64,000 nucleotides of DNA from Paraburkholderia sp. LEh10 (GCF_017814945.1 NZ_JAGIPX010000004.1:62001-126000), one strand, 5' to 3'; positions 26,978 through 35,867 are shown, numbered from the stretch's first letter. The notes: generated by a model not told the origin, from the letters alone. Numbers and translations: made by a program.

Positions 26978-27313
26978 GGGGCGGCGTACCGAAATGGAAA
27001 CAAACGATTAGCCCACGATTTTACCGCAACCCGCGCCCGCACTCTTCCTTGCGCGCCGCATCATCTTCGGAAGCCCATGATTTTCATGAGTTTTCAGCCG
27101 CGCCGACTCGTTTATAAGGGCGCATACGCGCGAAATGCCCGTCCGATGGGCCTCCCAGCATTGTTTCTTATCTCAGAATAGTAATTTCAAATTATCGGCA
27201 CAAAGAATCGATAGTAGGGGTATACACTGCTTTCCATCGACGTTGCGAACAGACCGCTTCAGAGCACCGCCCGCAACGTCTTACTGAATCAAACATTACG
27301 GAGAGTTCATATT
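26978..27313. other. Intergenic region between dusA and the secreted-protein gene
   Basis: No gene is visible. It should hold the divergent promoters of dusA and the 27314 gene. A TATACA box at about 27220 could be the -10 of the latter, but I find no convincing -35 partner. Confidence 0.5.
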
Positions 27314-27580
27314 ATGAAGACCAAGCTTATCGCCGCAGTTCTGATCGCCGCATCCGCCACGCTGGCAGCTCCCGCTTTCGCAAGCGGCTACGGTCCGGCT
27401 CCGCACTACAACCCGACGGTTGGCGCGCCGGCTTCGCAGCAAGGCCAGAACGCGCAGACGCTGGCAGCCGAAGCGCAACAAGCCAACGCAGTCGCGTACG
27501 GCGGCGTGCAAAACGGTTCGTCGCAAGCTGGCAAGCACGAGCCGGTGACGGGCCCGGGCTCGGTGTTCTTCGGTCACTAA
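27314..27580 (+). CDS. Small secreted protein of unknown function
   Basis: An 88-residue exported protein with a clear signal peptide (MKTKLIAAVLIAASATLAAPAFA, predicted cleavage after residue 23; quoted here only as its halves MKTKLIAAVL and APAFA). The mature part of 65 residues is rich in Gln, Ala, Gly and Asn (SQQGQNAQTLAAEAQQANA) and ends GPGSVFFGH, so it is probably flexible. A GGAGAG ribosome-binding site lies 9 bp before the ATG. Its transcript should include an unusual repetitive 3' region ending at the terminator near 28000. Burkholderia genomes carry many such small periplasmic proteins; I do not know the role. Confidence 0.8.
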   Translation: MKTKLIAAVLIAASATLAAPAFASGYGPAPHYNPTVGAPASQQGQNAQTLAAEAQQANAVAYGGVQNGSSQAGKHEPVTGPGSVFFGH

Positions 27581-27584
27581 GCCG

Positions 27585-27967
27585 AAGTACGGATTTCGTA
27601 GCAGGCAGTACCGCGCAGTACAGGCAGCACGCAGTTCCGGCAGTGGAAGCATCAGAAGTTCGAAGTTGCAGTACGCAGTCGAGTCATGGCAGTAGCCTGA
27701 AGTCGCAGTGCCGCAGTCTCGAAGTTGACAGCAGCTGAAGTCGCAGTGCCGCGGTCTCGAAGTGGCAGTAGCTGAAGTTGCAGTACCGCAGGTGAAGTTG
27801 AAATCTCAGAGGTAGCAGTGCCGCAGTTGCAGTTGCAGTTGCAGTACCGGAAGTAGCAACACCGCAGTGGAAGTCGCAGTACCGCAGTCGAAGCCGTACC
27901 GTTGATGGCGAAGTTCGAAGTAGCTGGAAGTAACCGCAGTCTGAAGTTGCCGTACCCTGAAGTACCC
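27585..27967 (+). repeat. Dense GAAGT/GCAGT motif tract in a 3' untranslated region
   Basis: About 380 bp in which the pentamers GAAGT and GCAGT recur roughly every 10 nt (I count about 16 and 21 by eye), separated by 4-8 variable bases. The reverse complements ACTTC and ACTGC are essentially absent from the plus strand, so the RNA would have little self-pairing. The tract starts right after the small secreted-protein gene and ends just before its terminator. Longer minus-strand reading frames across it are repetitive and look non-coding. Confidence 0.85.
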
Positions 27968-27994
27968 CGCCGTTCGTTGTTGCAGGTGTAGTCG

Positions 27995-28029
27995 AGCCGG
28001 ATGTTCGCCACGGAACATCCGGCTTCTTA
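27995..28029 (+). terminator. Intrinsic terminator after the repeat tract
   Basis: AGCCGGATGTT pairs with AACATCCGGCT (11 bp, 8-nt loop) followed by TCTTATTTG. It would end the transcript of the 27314 gene after a leaderless 3' region of about 400 nt. Confidence 0.75.
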
Positions 28030-28057
28030 TTTGCGGCGTCGAAAACAGGCCGGACGT

Positions 28058-28309
28058 CTATCCGCCTGCGGCGAGCAGTTCGGTATCGATCGCTTCGCGT
28101 GCCGCGCGAAAGCCTGCTTCGGCGGCCGCATGCTCCGTCGGCCAGAATCGGTCGATATGCACGAGCCGCCAGTCGAGCATCACCGCCTCGCCCTTGAGCA
28201 CGCGAAAATGCGCCTTGACGCCCGTCAGCACCTGCTCGACGGCGACCTCCATGTCGAACTCCTTGTAGCGCTCTTCGTAGTCGCCCATGTCGATGCCCTT
28301 CGGCTCCAT
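28058..28309 (-). CDS. Hypothetical protein
   Basis: An 83-residue protein with no family I recognise. The start at 28309 (MEPKGIDMGDYEER) has GGGAGG 5 bp upstream. The body is helical and amphipathic, with YKEFDMEVAVEQVLTGVKAHF, a tryptophan-containing strand MLDWRLVHIDRFWP and a closing AREAIDTELLAAGG. No signal or membrane segment. It is 74 bp after the 28384 gene and may share its transcript. Confidence 0.65.
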   Translation of the reverse strand: MEPKGIDMGDYEERYKEFDMEVAVEQVLTGVKAHFRVLKGEAVMLDWRLVHIDRFWPTEHAAAEAGFRAAREAIDTELLAAGG

Positions 28310-28383
28310 CGCGCCTCCCGTTGTTCGCAATCAGGTCTCGACCGTCCGTCCGATGGCACCGCTGCGCCGCTCGCGCGATGCGC

Positions 28384-28584
28384 TCAGTCGCAATCGCCGG
28401 ACAGGTACTTTCTGCCGTCGCAGGTGATTTCGACGCCCGCGCCCTTTGCCGATTTCGCCACCAGCCCCGCGACCAGCAATTCCTTTTCGACCACAGGCTC
28501 GACGGCAGGCGGTGTCTGTCCCGTCCCGACGTCGTTGAGTTGCCGCAGCGTATCGATCGCACCCGTGCTCAGGGATTTCGTCAT
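28384..28584 (-). CDS. Hypothetical small protein
   Basis: A 66-residue protein. The ATG at 28584 (MTKSLSTGAIDTLRQL) has GGAGG 5 bp upstream, better than the ATG at 28635. The centre EKELLVAGLVAKSAKG looks like a short helix typical of winged-helix fragments, followed by VEITCDGRKYLSGDCD. It reads like the C-terminal half of a small DNA-binding fold, but this is only an impression. Probably the first gene of a pair with 28058-28309. Confidence 0.6.
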   Translation of the reverse strand: MTKSLSTGAIDTLRQLNDVGTGQTPPAVEPVVEKELLVAGLVAKSAKGAGVEITCDGRKYLSGDCD

Positions 28585-28836
28585 CGCAGCCTCCGCGCTC
28601 GTTGACGGCGCCTCGCCCGTATGGCGCTGCGCCAATCGATGATCAATTCATGCTAGCACTTCCTGCCAGGATTGCTGGACGCCTGGCGCCCGCGGACAAC
28701 AGTCCGAGGCGGAGAAATCGACATCGCACACCGGCCGTCCGCGTAAAAGGCAAGCCGCATATGGAAATGCGAAGACGAGGCCAAGGCTGGCACGCGCCTA
28801 GCAACAGCTTGAAAAGCAAACAGCACGGAGAACGCA

Positions 28837-29112
28837 ATGATTCCGACGATGATTGCTTTGAAACGCTACGCATACGCGTTAATCGGCGCCGCCGCCGTGC
28901 TCGCGGCATTGGCGGGCGCTGCCCGGACGGCATGGGGCCAGACCGTCACGCCGCAGGCGGGCGGCACGCCGATGGTAAAACCGCCGCCCGCCGCGGCATC
29001 GGGCGCGGCGAGCGCGACCAATCCCGACAACATGCCCGTCAAGAAGCCGCGCAAACCGACCAACGACGACATGATGCACGCCCCGCCCGCCAGCGCGACC
29101 AACGCGAGATAG
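28837..29112 (+). CDS. Small exported protein of unknown function
   Basis: A 91-residue protein with an N-terminal hydrophobic signal (YALIGAAAVLAALAGAA) and a probable cleavage near WGQT (about residue 35). The mature part is rich in Pro, Ala, Thr and Lys (MVKPPPAAASGAASATNPDN), then KKPRKPTNDDMMHAPPAS, with no cysteines. GGAGAA precedes the ATG. It is followed by a 12-bp degenerate repeat tract, the second small exported gene here with a repetitive tail. Confidence 0.7.
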   Translation: MIPTMIALKRYAYALIGAAAVLAALAGAARTAWGQTVTPQAGGTPMVKPPPAAASGAASATNPDNMPVKKPRKPTNDDMMHAPPASATNAR

Positions 29113-29185
29113 CGGGCGGCGGGCGTACGGTCGAGGGCCGCCGCAACGCGCGTTGCCGGCGCGGCGGCAAACGCGGCTGCAACAG

Positions 29186-29317
29186 CGCAGCCATAAGCAT
29201 GGCCACGAACGCGGCCACAGGTACGGCTACAAGCACGGCCATAGTACGGCCACAACCACGGCCGCAAGCATAGCTACAAGTACGGCGACCAGCACTGCCG
29301 CAAGCACAGGCTACAAG
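29186..29317. repeat. Degenerate 12-bp tandem repeat, about 11 units
   Basis: Units of the form YACGGCYACAAG, one of them 11 bp and the last 13 bp. The tract begins 74 bp after the small exported-protein gene and runs to the stop codon of ssuF on the other strand (overlap about 7 bp). It separates convergent transcripts. A plus-strand reading frame of repeated His/Gly/Thr residues crosses it but has no gene-like features. Confidence 0.78.
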
Positions 29318-29526
29318 CGCGCGATCGACACCTCCGTCGATTTCACTAGCGCAACGACTTCCGCGCCCACCTTGAGTTCCAGTTCGTCGATCGAGCGCGT
29401 CGTGATGACGGACGTGACGATGCCGAACGGCGTATCGACGTCGACTTCGGACACGACGGGTCCGCGAATGATTTCCTTCACTTTGCCTCTGAACTGGTTG
29501 CGTACGTTGATCGCGGAAATGCTCAT
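29311..29526 (-). CDS. ssuF: Molbindin-type TOBE protein (SsuF-like)
   Basis: A 71-residue single TOBE/Mop domain: MSISAINVRNQFRGKVKEII, then GPVVSEVDVDTPFGIVTSVIT and VGAEVVALVKSTEVSIA. Such proteins bind molybdate or other oxyanions as oligomers. In Pseudomonas putida ssuF, a protein of this type, is the last gene of the sulfonate operon and is needed for sulfonate use. Here it likewise follows ssuB, after 52 bp. The ATG at 29526 has no perfect ribosome-binding site but starts exactly at the domain. Confidence 0.85.
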   Translation of the reverse strand: MSISAINVRNQFRGKVKEIIRGPVVSEVDVDTPFGIVTSVITTRSIDELELKVGAEVVALVKSTEVSIARL

Positions 29527-29578
29527 GTCGGATAGCTCCGTGTGTCGATAAAAGAATTGGGGGGCGCCGATACGCGAT

Positions 29579-30592
29579 TCAGACGGCCCAGCGGATGTCG
29601 CGCGGATGCACGCTGCGCAGGTCGTCACGCGCGCCGCCTTCCGGCGTTGTCGATTCATCTGCGGCGTGCGCCTTCATCACACGCTGCAGCACGCGCTCTT
29701 CAAGCCTCGCGAATGCCGCCGACGCCCGCTCACGCGGACGCGCAAGCGGCACCGGCTGATCGAGTGCGATACTGCCCTCCTCGATCAGCAGGATGCGATC
29801 GGCGAGCGCCACGGCCTCCTGCACGTCATGCGTGACGAGCAATGCCGTGAAGCGATGCTCGCGCCACAGTCGTTCGATCAGCGCGTGCATTTCGATGCGG
29901 GTCAACGCGTCGAGTGCGCCGAGTGGTTCGTCGAGCAGCAGCAGTTGCGGCCGATGCACGAGCGCACGCGCCAGCGCGACGCGCTGCCGCTGGCCGCCCG
30001 ACAGTTGCGCGGGCCAGTCGTTCGCGCGCGCGAGCAGGCCGACTTCGGCGAGCACGGCGCGCGCGTTGTCGCGCGACGAACGGGCGAGGCCCAGCATCAC
30101 GTTCTGCAGCACCGTCTTCCACGGCAGCAGGCGCGCGTCCTGGAACATGATCCGCGTGTCGAACGGCTGCGAGCCGGCCGCGCGCTTTTCCAGCGTGCCC
30201 GAAGTCGGCGCTTCGAGACCCGCGATCAGCCGCAGCAACGTCGACTTGCCGCAACCGCTGCGTCCGACGATCGACACGAAGCTGCCGCGCCCGATCGACA
30301 GATCGAAGTCCGCGAGCACCGCGCGCTCCCCATAGCGCATGCCGACACCACGCAGTTCAATCGCAGCGTCCTTTACCTTGGCGCCCGCTGTGCGCGGCGT
30401 GAGCGGGTCGGCGCGGCCCGGGTCCGCATCCTCGCTCGAACCACGCGAGCGCGCCGCCGCGTGACCACGCGCCGTCGCACCGGCGGCAGATTCCCGCAGC
30501 ACGCGGCCGTGCGCGCGCGGCTGCTCGCGTTCGGCTTCGAGACTCGCACCCGCGGCACCGCCAGGCGATGCGGACAACGTGCTCGCACTCAT
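29579..30592 (-). CDS. ssuB: Aliphatic sulfonate ABC transporter ATPase
   Basis: ATPase subunit for sulfonate uptake, 337 residues. A long hydrophilic N-terminal extension of about 75 residues, rich in Ala, Arg and Glu, precedes the ABC domain; E. coli SsuB (255 residues) lacks it. The core carries Walker [25 protein letters not shown] typical of the nitrate/sulfonate/taurine family, LSGGQ and Walker [13 protein letters not shown]. The ATG at 30592 overlaps the ssuC stop by 4 bp. An apparent much longer frame upstream runs through ssuC and ssuD and is not real. Confidence 0.93.
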   Translation of the reverse strand: MSASTLSASPGGAAGASLEAEREQPRAHGRVLRESAAGATARGHAAARSRGSSEDADPGRADPLTPRTAGAKVKDAAIELRGVGMRYGERAVLADFDLSIGRGSFVSIVGRSGCGKSTLLRLIAGLEAPTSGTLEKRAAGSQPFDTRIMFQDARLLPWKTVLQNVMLGLARSSRDNARAVLAEVGLLARANDWPAQLSGGQRQRVALARALVHRPQLLLLDEPLGALDALTRIEMHALIERLWREHRFTALLVTHDVQEAVALADRILLIEEGSIALDQPVPLARPRERASAAFARLEERVLQRVMKAHAADESTTPEGGARDDLRSVHPRDIRWAV

Positions 30593-31404
30593 GCTTTCGC
30601 TCCTCGTTGATAAGCGGGATGCCAGCGCAGCGACACGCGTTCGAGCCATTTCGCGAGCATGTCGGCAAGCTTGCCGAGCGCCGCATACAGCAGAATGCCG
30701 ACCACCACCACATCCGTTTGCAGGAACTCGCGTGCGTTCATCGTCATGTAGCCGATGCCCGACTGCGCGGAGATCGTTTCCGCGACGATCAGCGTGACCC
30801 ACATCAGCCCGAACGCGAAGCGCACGCCGACGAGAATTGACGGCAGTGCGCCAGGCAGGATCACGTCGCGATATAGCGCGAAACCCTTCACGCCGTAGCT
30901 GCGCGCCATTTCGATCAGGTTCGCGTCGACGGCGCGGATGCCGTGATACGTGTTCACGTAGATCGGAAAGAACACGCCCAGCGCGACGAGAAACACCTTC
31001 GCTTCCTCTTCGATGCCGAACCAGAGGATCACGAGCGGAATCATCGCGAGCGCGGGGATGTTGCGGATCATCTGCACCGTCGTATCGAGCGCGATATCGA
31101 CGGACCGGAAGAGGCCCGTCGCGAGCCCGAGCACGAAACCGATGCCGCCGCCGATCGCGAAGCCCGACACCGCGCGCCATGTGCTGACCTTCACGTCCGC
31201 CCACATTTCGCCCGACTCGATCAGCGACCACGCGGCCTTCACGACGGCGAGCGGCTCGGGCAGCACGCGCGTCGACAGCACGCCACTGCGCGCCGCCGCT
31301 TCCCACGCGAGCAGGATGATCAACGGCATGATCCACGGCGCGGCCTTGCGCGCGAGCGCCACACCCGCCTGATGGTGGCGGGACACACCCAAAACAGTCG
31401 ACAT
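30589..31404 (-). CDS. ssuC: Aliphatic sulfonate ABC transporter permease
   Basis: Inner-membrane permease of 271 residues with about six membrane segments; the EAA loop region is [25 protein letters not shown]. Family features are [19 protein letters not shown] and [28 protein letters not shown] stands 5-6 bp before the ATG at 31404. It overlaps ssuB by 4 bp and follows ssuD by 63 bp. It should work with SsuB and a periplasmic SsuA, which is not encoded in this window. Confidence 0.94.
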   Translation of the reverse strand: MSTVLGVSRHHQAGVALARKAAPWIMPLIILLAWEAAARSGVLSTRVLPEPLAVVKAAWSLIESGEMWADVKVSTWRAVSGFAIGGGIGFVLGLATGLFRSVDIALDTTVQMIRNIPALAMIPLVILWFGIEEEAKVFLVALGVFFPIYVNTYHGIRAVDANLIEMARSYGVKGFALYRDVILPGALPSILVGVRFAFGLMWVTLIVAETISAQSGIGYMTMNAREFLQTDVVVVGILLYAALGKLADMLAKWLERVSLRWHPAYQRGAKA

Positions 31405-31467
31405 CAACAGACTCCTTTCGTCGGGACGCGCGCACGAACGCGTCGTCCGCGCGCTTGAACGCCCGGT

Positions 31468-32625
31468 TCAGCTTTGCGCTGTCTTCGGCGCATAGTGATT
31501 GCCGACGATCTCGCCGAACGGCCCCGAAAGCGGACCGCTCGCGCTCGTGCGCTGGTGTCCCGGCAGCAGCGGGAACACGAGTTCGGCAAACCGGTATGAC
31601 TCTTCGAGATGCGGATAGCCGGACAGGATGAACGTCTCGATGCCGAGCTCCGCGTATTCGCGCATGCGCGCGGCGACCTGTTCCGGGCTGCCGACGAGCG
31701 CCGTGCCCGCGCCGCCGCGCACGAGGCCGACGCCCGTCCACAGGTTCGGATAGATCTCGAGATCCTTGCGCGTGCCGCGCCTGCCGCCGTGCAGCGCGGC
31801 CATGCGCCGCTGGCCTTCGGAATCCATCTTCGCGAACGACGCCTGCGCGCGCGCAATGGTGTCGTCGTCGAGCTTGCTGATGAGCGTGTCGGCGGCATCC
31901 CACGCTTCTTCCTCCGTCTCGCGCACGATCACATGCAGGCGGATGCCGAAGCGGATCTTGCGGCCATGCTGTGCGGCGCGCTCGCGGATGTCGGCGATCT
32001 TCTTCGCCACGGCTTCGGGCGGCTCGCCCCACGTCAGATACGTGTCGATATGCTCGCCCGCCATCTCGTGCGCAGCCGGCGACGAGCCGCCGAACCACAA
32101 CGGCGGATGCGGATTCTGCACGCCCGGATACAGCACCTTGCCGCCCTTCGACTTCAGATGCTTGCCGATGAAATCGACGGATTCGCCTTGATGCGCGCTC
32201 GTCAGCAGGCCGCGCCAGATGCGCAGGAATTCATCCGTGATTTCATAGCGCGTGTCGTGATCGACGAACAGGCCATCGCCTTCCAGTTCGGCCGCATCGC
32301 CGCCCGTCACGACGTTGATCAGAAGCCGCCCGCCCGACAGCCGGTCGAAAGTCGACGCCATGCGCGCCGAGAGTCCCGGCGACGAGATGCCCGGCCGGAT
32401 CGCGACAAGAAACTTCAGGCGCCGCGTGACGGGAATCAGGCTCGACGCGACGACCCACGCGTCTTCGCACGAACGGCCCGTCGGCAGCAGCACGCCTTCA
32501 TAGCCGAGCGTGTCGGCGGCAACGGCGATTTGCCGGAAGTAATCGTAGTCGGCCGCGCGCGCGCCTTGCGATGTGCCGAGATAACGGCTGTCGCCGTGAG
32601 TCGGAATGAACCAGAACACATTCAT
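31468..32625 (-). CDS. ssuD: FMNH2-dependent alkanesulfonate monooxygenase
   Basis: Releases sulfite from C1-C14 alkanesulfonates using FMNH2 and O2, feeding sulfur assimilation. It has 385 residues (E. coli 381), a bacterial luciferase-like TIM barrel. The start [17 protein letters not shown], the conserved TGRSCEDAW with Cys53 (equivalent to Cys54 of E. coli), and the flexible-loop region [20 protein letters not shown] are present. A flavin reductase, SsuE, must supply FMNH2 and is not encoded nearby. It is the first gene of ssuDCBF; expression is probably under CysB or a CysB-like regulator. Confidence 0.96.
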   Translation of the reverse strand: MNVFWFIPTHGDSRYLGTSQGARAADYDYFRQIAVAADTLGYEGVLLPTGRSCEDAWVVASSLIPVTRRLKFLVAIRPGISSPGLSARMASTFDRLSGGRLLINVVTGGDAAELEGDGLFVDHDTRYEITDEFLRIWRGLLTSAHQGESVDFIGKHLKSKGGKVLYPGVQNPHPPLWFGGSSPAAHEMAGEHIDTYLTWGEPPEAVAKKIADIRERAAQHGRKIRFGIRLHVIVRETEEEAWDAADTLISKLDDDTIARAQASFAKMDSEGQRRMAALHGGRRGTRKDLEIYPNLWTGVGLVRGGAGTALVGSPEQVAARMREYAELGIETFILSGYPHLEESYRFAELVFPLLPGHQRTSASGPLSGPFGEIVGNHYAPKTAQS

Positions 32626-33272
32626 GTGCTGCTCCTGCTTTGTTCGAGATGAGGTCGACGAATGATTGGCTTTATCGTGGCTGTATCGTGGCTGTATCGC
32701 TCGCGATCGTTGCGCCCGTTGCCTCGTTGCATTGGCGACGGGCGTGAGCGCGCGCTGCCACGTATGCGGTGGCGCATCGATAGCGAACGGTCGAAGAAGG
32801 TCGCGTCAGCGGCGACAGCGAGGCGGCCTGCGCATCAGGCCCGGGCCGCATGCCGTGCATGGTGCCGGGCACGCGCGAATCGGCATCGGATGAAACATCG
32901 CGGCGGGTTCTCTCATGTGAATCGATCGGATAGGCGCACGCATCGCGCGGCGTGCATCGCGCTCATGCGTGTCAACGCAACGACGTCGCGCGCATCAAGC
33001 TTCATGTGGCGCGTGAAATCGCGCGTGCTCGCCGCCGTCTGCCTGGAAAAACAGTCTATGGATCGCGCTCTTTCTTTTGAACGATTTTTTTTTGCTTAGG
33101 TTTTCCACTTTCCTGATTTACCTGATGCCGCAGCATAGGTCGCGAAAAGCGCATCTCCAGCGCGAGCGCGCACCGAAATCCAACTGCGCCGCCGATATAA
33201 TGGCGCACGTTTCCGATCAACCCGCGCGGGCTGCGCCTGATTTACGTCGCCCGGCGTCCGTCGCTGTCAAGC
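32626..33272. other. Intergenic region upstream of ssuD
   Basis: No gene is visible; reading frames here lack ribosome-binding sites and family resemblance. It contains two direct 11-bp repeats ATCGTGGCTGT (32674-32695) close to ssuD and an AT-rich stretch at about 33070-33120. It must hold the ssu promoter and that of the 33273 gene. Confidence 0.6.
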
Positions 33273-33692
33273 ATGCAAAAGATCATCCTGCCGTTCGTGT
33301 CCGGCTTTCTCGCGTCGCTGTTCTTTCACGAGTCGACGCTCGCGCTTCTGCACGCCGCCGGCATCATCGACCCGACAGGGTTCTCGACCACGCCCTTCGT
33401 TCCCATCGGCTTGCCCGAGTTCATCGCGAATGCGATCTGGAGCTCGGTCTGGGCGGTGCTGATGGCGTGGCTGTTGCGCGTGTCACCCGAGCGTCCCGCG
33501 CCGTGGGTTCAGGCGTTTCTGTTCGGCGGCATCGTGCTGACGGCGGCGAGTGTGTTCGTCGTCGATCCCATTCGCGGCATCTGGCCGACGGGCAACATCC
33601 TGCCGCGCCTTGCGCTCGGCTTCGCGTCGAATGCGGTGTGGGGCTGGGGCGCGCTCGTGTTCATGCGCGCCTTCATGACGGGCGAGGACTGA
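33273..33692 (+). CDS. Hypothetical inner-membrane protein
   Basis: A 139-residue membrane protein with about four hydrophobic segments (IILPFVSGFLASLFF, FIANAIWSSVWAVLMAWLL, AFLFGGIVLTAASVFVV, LALGFASNAVWGWGALVFM). It has no charged active-site pattern. I do not recognise the family. It starts at an ATG without a strong ribosome-binding site and is convergent with the hydrolase gene 22 bp downstream. The regular segment pattern and absence of frameshifts argue that it is real. Confidence 0.72.
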   Translation: MQKIILPFVSGFLASLFFHESTLALLHAAGIIDPTGFSTTPFVPIGLPEFIANAIWSSVWAVLMAWLLRVSPERPAPWVQAFLFGGIVLTAASVFVVDPIRGIWPTGNILPRLALGFASNAVWGWGALVFMRAFMTGED

Positions 33693-33714
33693 GCCCGCCT
33701 GCTCCGCTGTCGCG

Positions 33715-34845
33715 TCAGCCCTGCAGGTCGCGCAGCGGATGCTCGTTCGCGGGCCACGGGCTCTCGAACATCTTCTCGACGTCCGCGCGCGTCACGTCCT
33801 CGATGCGCGCAATGCGCCACTTCGGCTTGTTGTCCTTGTCGATGATGCGCGCGCGGATGCCTTCCGGCGCGTCGCCCCGCTCGAACGACGAGCGCGTCAG
33901 ATCGAGGTCGCGCCGCAGGCATTCGGCCATCGTGCCTTCGGCGCGCGTCACCACTTCCAGCGACACCGCCATCGACAGCGGCGAGCGCTCGCGCAGCACG
34001 GCGCCCGTCTGCTCGGCCCAGTCCGCATACGCGCAATCGCCTTCGCGATCGAGCGACGCGATGATCCGCGCGACATCGGGCAGCGCGAAGTGCCTGTCGA
34101 TCATCGCGCGCGCGTCGGCGAGCGGCGAGGTATCGGGTGTCGGCACGACCTTGTGAAATTCCGCCTCGTGCCGGACACAGGCCACCACGTCGGCGCCCTG
34201 CTCGAACGCTTGCGACTTCAACCGTTCGATCAGCGCGGGAATCGCTTCGTCGGGGATGTACGCGTCGGCGAGGCCGGCGTAGAGCGCGTCGGCGGGTCCC
34301 ATCGTCTCCCCCGTCACGGCCAGATAGCGGCCGATCGCGCCCGGCGTGCGCGCGAGAAACCAGCCCGCGCCGACATCCGGAAACAGGCCGATGCGCGTCT
34401 CGGGCATCGCCATGCGCGTCGACGAAGTCACGACGCGCAAGCCGCCCGTGCGGTGCGCGCCCTGCGAAATGCCCATGCCGCCGCCCATCACGACGCCGTT
34501 CGTGAACGCGATATACGGCTTCGTGTACGTGAAGATCGCGTGATCGAGCCGGTATTCGTCGATGAAGAACGTATCGACGGCATCGCCGTCGCCGCGCCGG
34601 AACGACTCGTACAGATACCGGATGTCGCCCCCCGCGCAGAACGCGCGCGCGCTGTTGCTGCGCACGACGACGGCCAGCACGCCGGGATCGTCGCGCCATT
34701 GGTCGAGCGCCGCGTGCATTGCGCGCATCATCGGGAGGGAGAGCGCGTTCAGCGCCTTGGGCCGGTTCAGTTCGATGAAGCCAATGCGATTGGCGGTGTA
34801 CGCGATGAGTTCGTCTGAGGCGCTACGCAGTTCGGGTGTCGACAT
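33715..34845 (-). CDS. 3-hydroxyisobutyryl-CoA hydrolase-type crotonase
   Basis: Crotonase-superfamily protein of 376 residues. The length and the C-terminal HIBYL-CoA-H domain mark it as a 3-hydroxyisobutyryl-CoA hydrolase, used in valine breakdown, not a simple enoyl-CoA hydratase (about 260 residues). Oxyanion and active-site stretches: RAFCAGGDIRYLYE, NGVVMGGGMGISQGA, and MPETRIGLFPDVGAGWFLAR, which contains the catalytic glutamate. The ATG at 34845 (MSTPELRSA) was preferred over 34893 by homology. It stands alone in the minus direction next to a TetR gene. Confidence 0.86.
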   Translation of the reverse strand: MSTPELRSASDELIAYTANRIGFIELNRPKALNALSLPMMRAMHAALDQWRDDPGVLAVVVRSNSARAFCAGGDIRYLYESFRRGDGDAVDTFFIDEYRLDHAIFTYTKPYIAFTNGVVMGGGMGISQGAHRTGGLRVVTSSTRMAMPETRIGLFPDVGAGWFLARTPGAIGRYLAVTGETMGPADALYAGLADAYIPDEAIPALIERLKSQAFEQGADVVACVRHEAEFHKVVPTPDTSPLADARAMIDRHFALPDVARIIASLDREGDCAYADWAEQTGAVLRERSPLSMAVSLEVVTRAEGTMAECLRRDLDLTRSSFERGDAPEGIRARIIDKDNKPKWRIARIEDVTRADVEKMFESPWPANEHPLRDLQG

Positions 34846-34949
34846 GGTTCGTGCGTGATGCGATTGATGAGATGTGCGACGCAACGGTAGCACGCGTGTT
34901 TGACTTCTTCAGTGAAACTGGCGACGGGCGTGGCAAGGGAGCGTGCGGC

Positions 34950-35720
34950 TCAGACGCCGTTCGCCTTTGACGGTGCGTTGCGCTTTGCCTTCGTTTTCGT
35001 CGCGTTGCGGGCCTCGTTGGCGATTGCGCTCCCGTCTGCTGCGACGTTCGCACCAGCGTTCGCCGCAACATTTGCCGCAGCGTTCGCCGCGCACGGCTGC
35101 GCTGCGCCGAACCACGCGACGAGCGCCGCATCCACCACCGCTTCGAGCGGTGCGCGCGGAAACACGGGGCAAGTCAGATGCAGCGCGACGATGCCATGCA
35201 GCGTCGCCCACAGCGCTTCGCCGCACACCTCGCTGCTGGCCGCATGCGGCAGGCGTCCGCCCGCCTTGAGCGCATCGATCGCCTCGACGAGCAGCCGGAA
35301 CGCGGTGTCGCCGGCGTCGTCTTGCGTCCCGGCATCCGCGCCCGCACCGCCGACGAGGGCTGCACCCGTGTACGACGGGTCCTCCATGAAGATCAGACGG
35401 TACGTCTGCGGATGCGCAACGCCGAACGCGACATACGCGCGCCCGATTGCCTTCAGCCGTTCGGCGGGATCGGCGATGGCGATCAACGGCTCGAAGGTGG
35501 CGAGCAGTTGCGCATAGCCCTCTGTGCAAAGCGCGCGCGCAATGGCATCGCGGCTTTCGAAGTGCAGGTACAGCGTGGCGGGCGAATATTCGATCGCATC
35601 GGCGATCTTGCGCATCGACAGCGCGCCAAACCCTTCGTGCATGACGATGCGTCGCGCCGCATCGAGGATGCGCTCGCGCAACGCCTGCTTCTGACGAGTC
35701 TTTCTTTCTGCGATTCCCAT
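34950..35720 (-). CDS. TetR-family repressor with Ala/Asn-rich tail
   Basis: TetR-family regulator of 256 residues. The N-terminal helix-turn-helix is MRKIADAIEYSPATLYLHFE (about 36-55). The C-terminal ligand domain is of the TetR_C_33/WHG kind (VAFGVAHPQTYRLIF). The last 45 residues are low complexity, rich in Ala, Asn and Lys (AANVAANAGANVAADG), and encoded by a degenerate 12-bp repeat. It is divergent from an SDR gene; two palindromes in the shared gap are the likely operators for both. The ATG at 35720 matches the start of the domain; the frame extends further upstream without a start site. Confidence 0.9.
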   Translation of the reverse strand: MGIAERKTRQKQALRERILDAARRIVMHEGFGALSMRKIADAIEYSPATLYLHFESRDAIARALCTEGYAQLLATFEPLIAIADPAERLKAIGRAYVAFGVAHPQTYRLIFMEDPSYTGAALVGGAGADAGTQDDAGDTAFRLLVEAIDALKAGGRLPHAASSEVCGEALWATLHGIVALHLTCPVFPRAPLEAVVDAALVAWFGAAQPCAANAAANVAANAGANVAADGSAIANEARNATKTKAKRNAPSKANGV

Positions 35721-35763
35721 GCGAGCGATTTTCCGGTTGACAAACTGAAAAGTCAAATTAAAC

Positions 35764-35790
35764 TGAACACCGTTCACTGAACGCTGTTCA
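35764..35790. promoter_or_regulatory. Paired palindromic TetR operators
   Basis: TGAACACCGTTCA (35764-35776) and TGAACGCTGTTCA (35778-35790) are two copies of the palindrome TGAAC-N3-GTTCA, 14 bp apart. They lie 43 bp before the TetR gene and 77 bp before the SDR gene. This is the expected layout for an autorepressor that also represses its neighbour. Confidence 0.82.
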
Positions 35791-35867
35791 TTAAATTTCT
35801 TACACTCAGTCCGTGCTGAATAAGGACCAGCATCACGTGGTCGGCGGGCGTATTTCGGAAAGGTGTC

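Noticed and set aside
27684..28562. Minus-strand protein of 292 residues over the GAAGT/GCAGT tract
   Set aside because: Its sequence is repeat-derived and it overlaps two better-supported small genes in other frames.
29153..29551. Plus-strand His/Thr-rich protein at 29.2 kb
   Set aside because: It is a translation of the 12-bp repeat and then of the ssuF antisense strand.
29579..32098. Single 839-residue minus-strand protein
   Set aside because: Only the last 337 residues (SsuB) have homology; the rest is ssuC and ssuD read out of frame.
33715..34845. Simple enoyl-CoA hydratase
   Set aside because: At 376 residues with the extended C-terminal domain, it fits the 3-hydroxyisobutyryl-CoA hydrolase group better.
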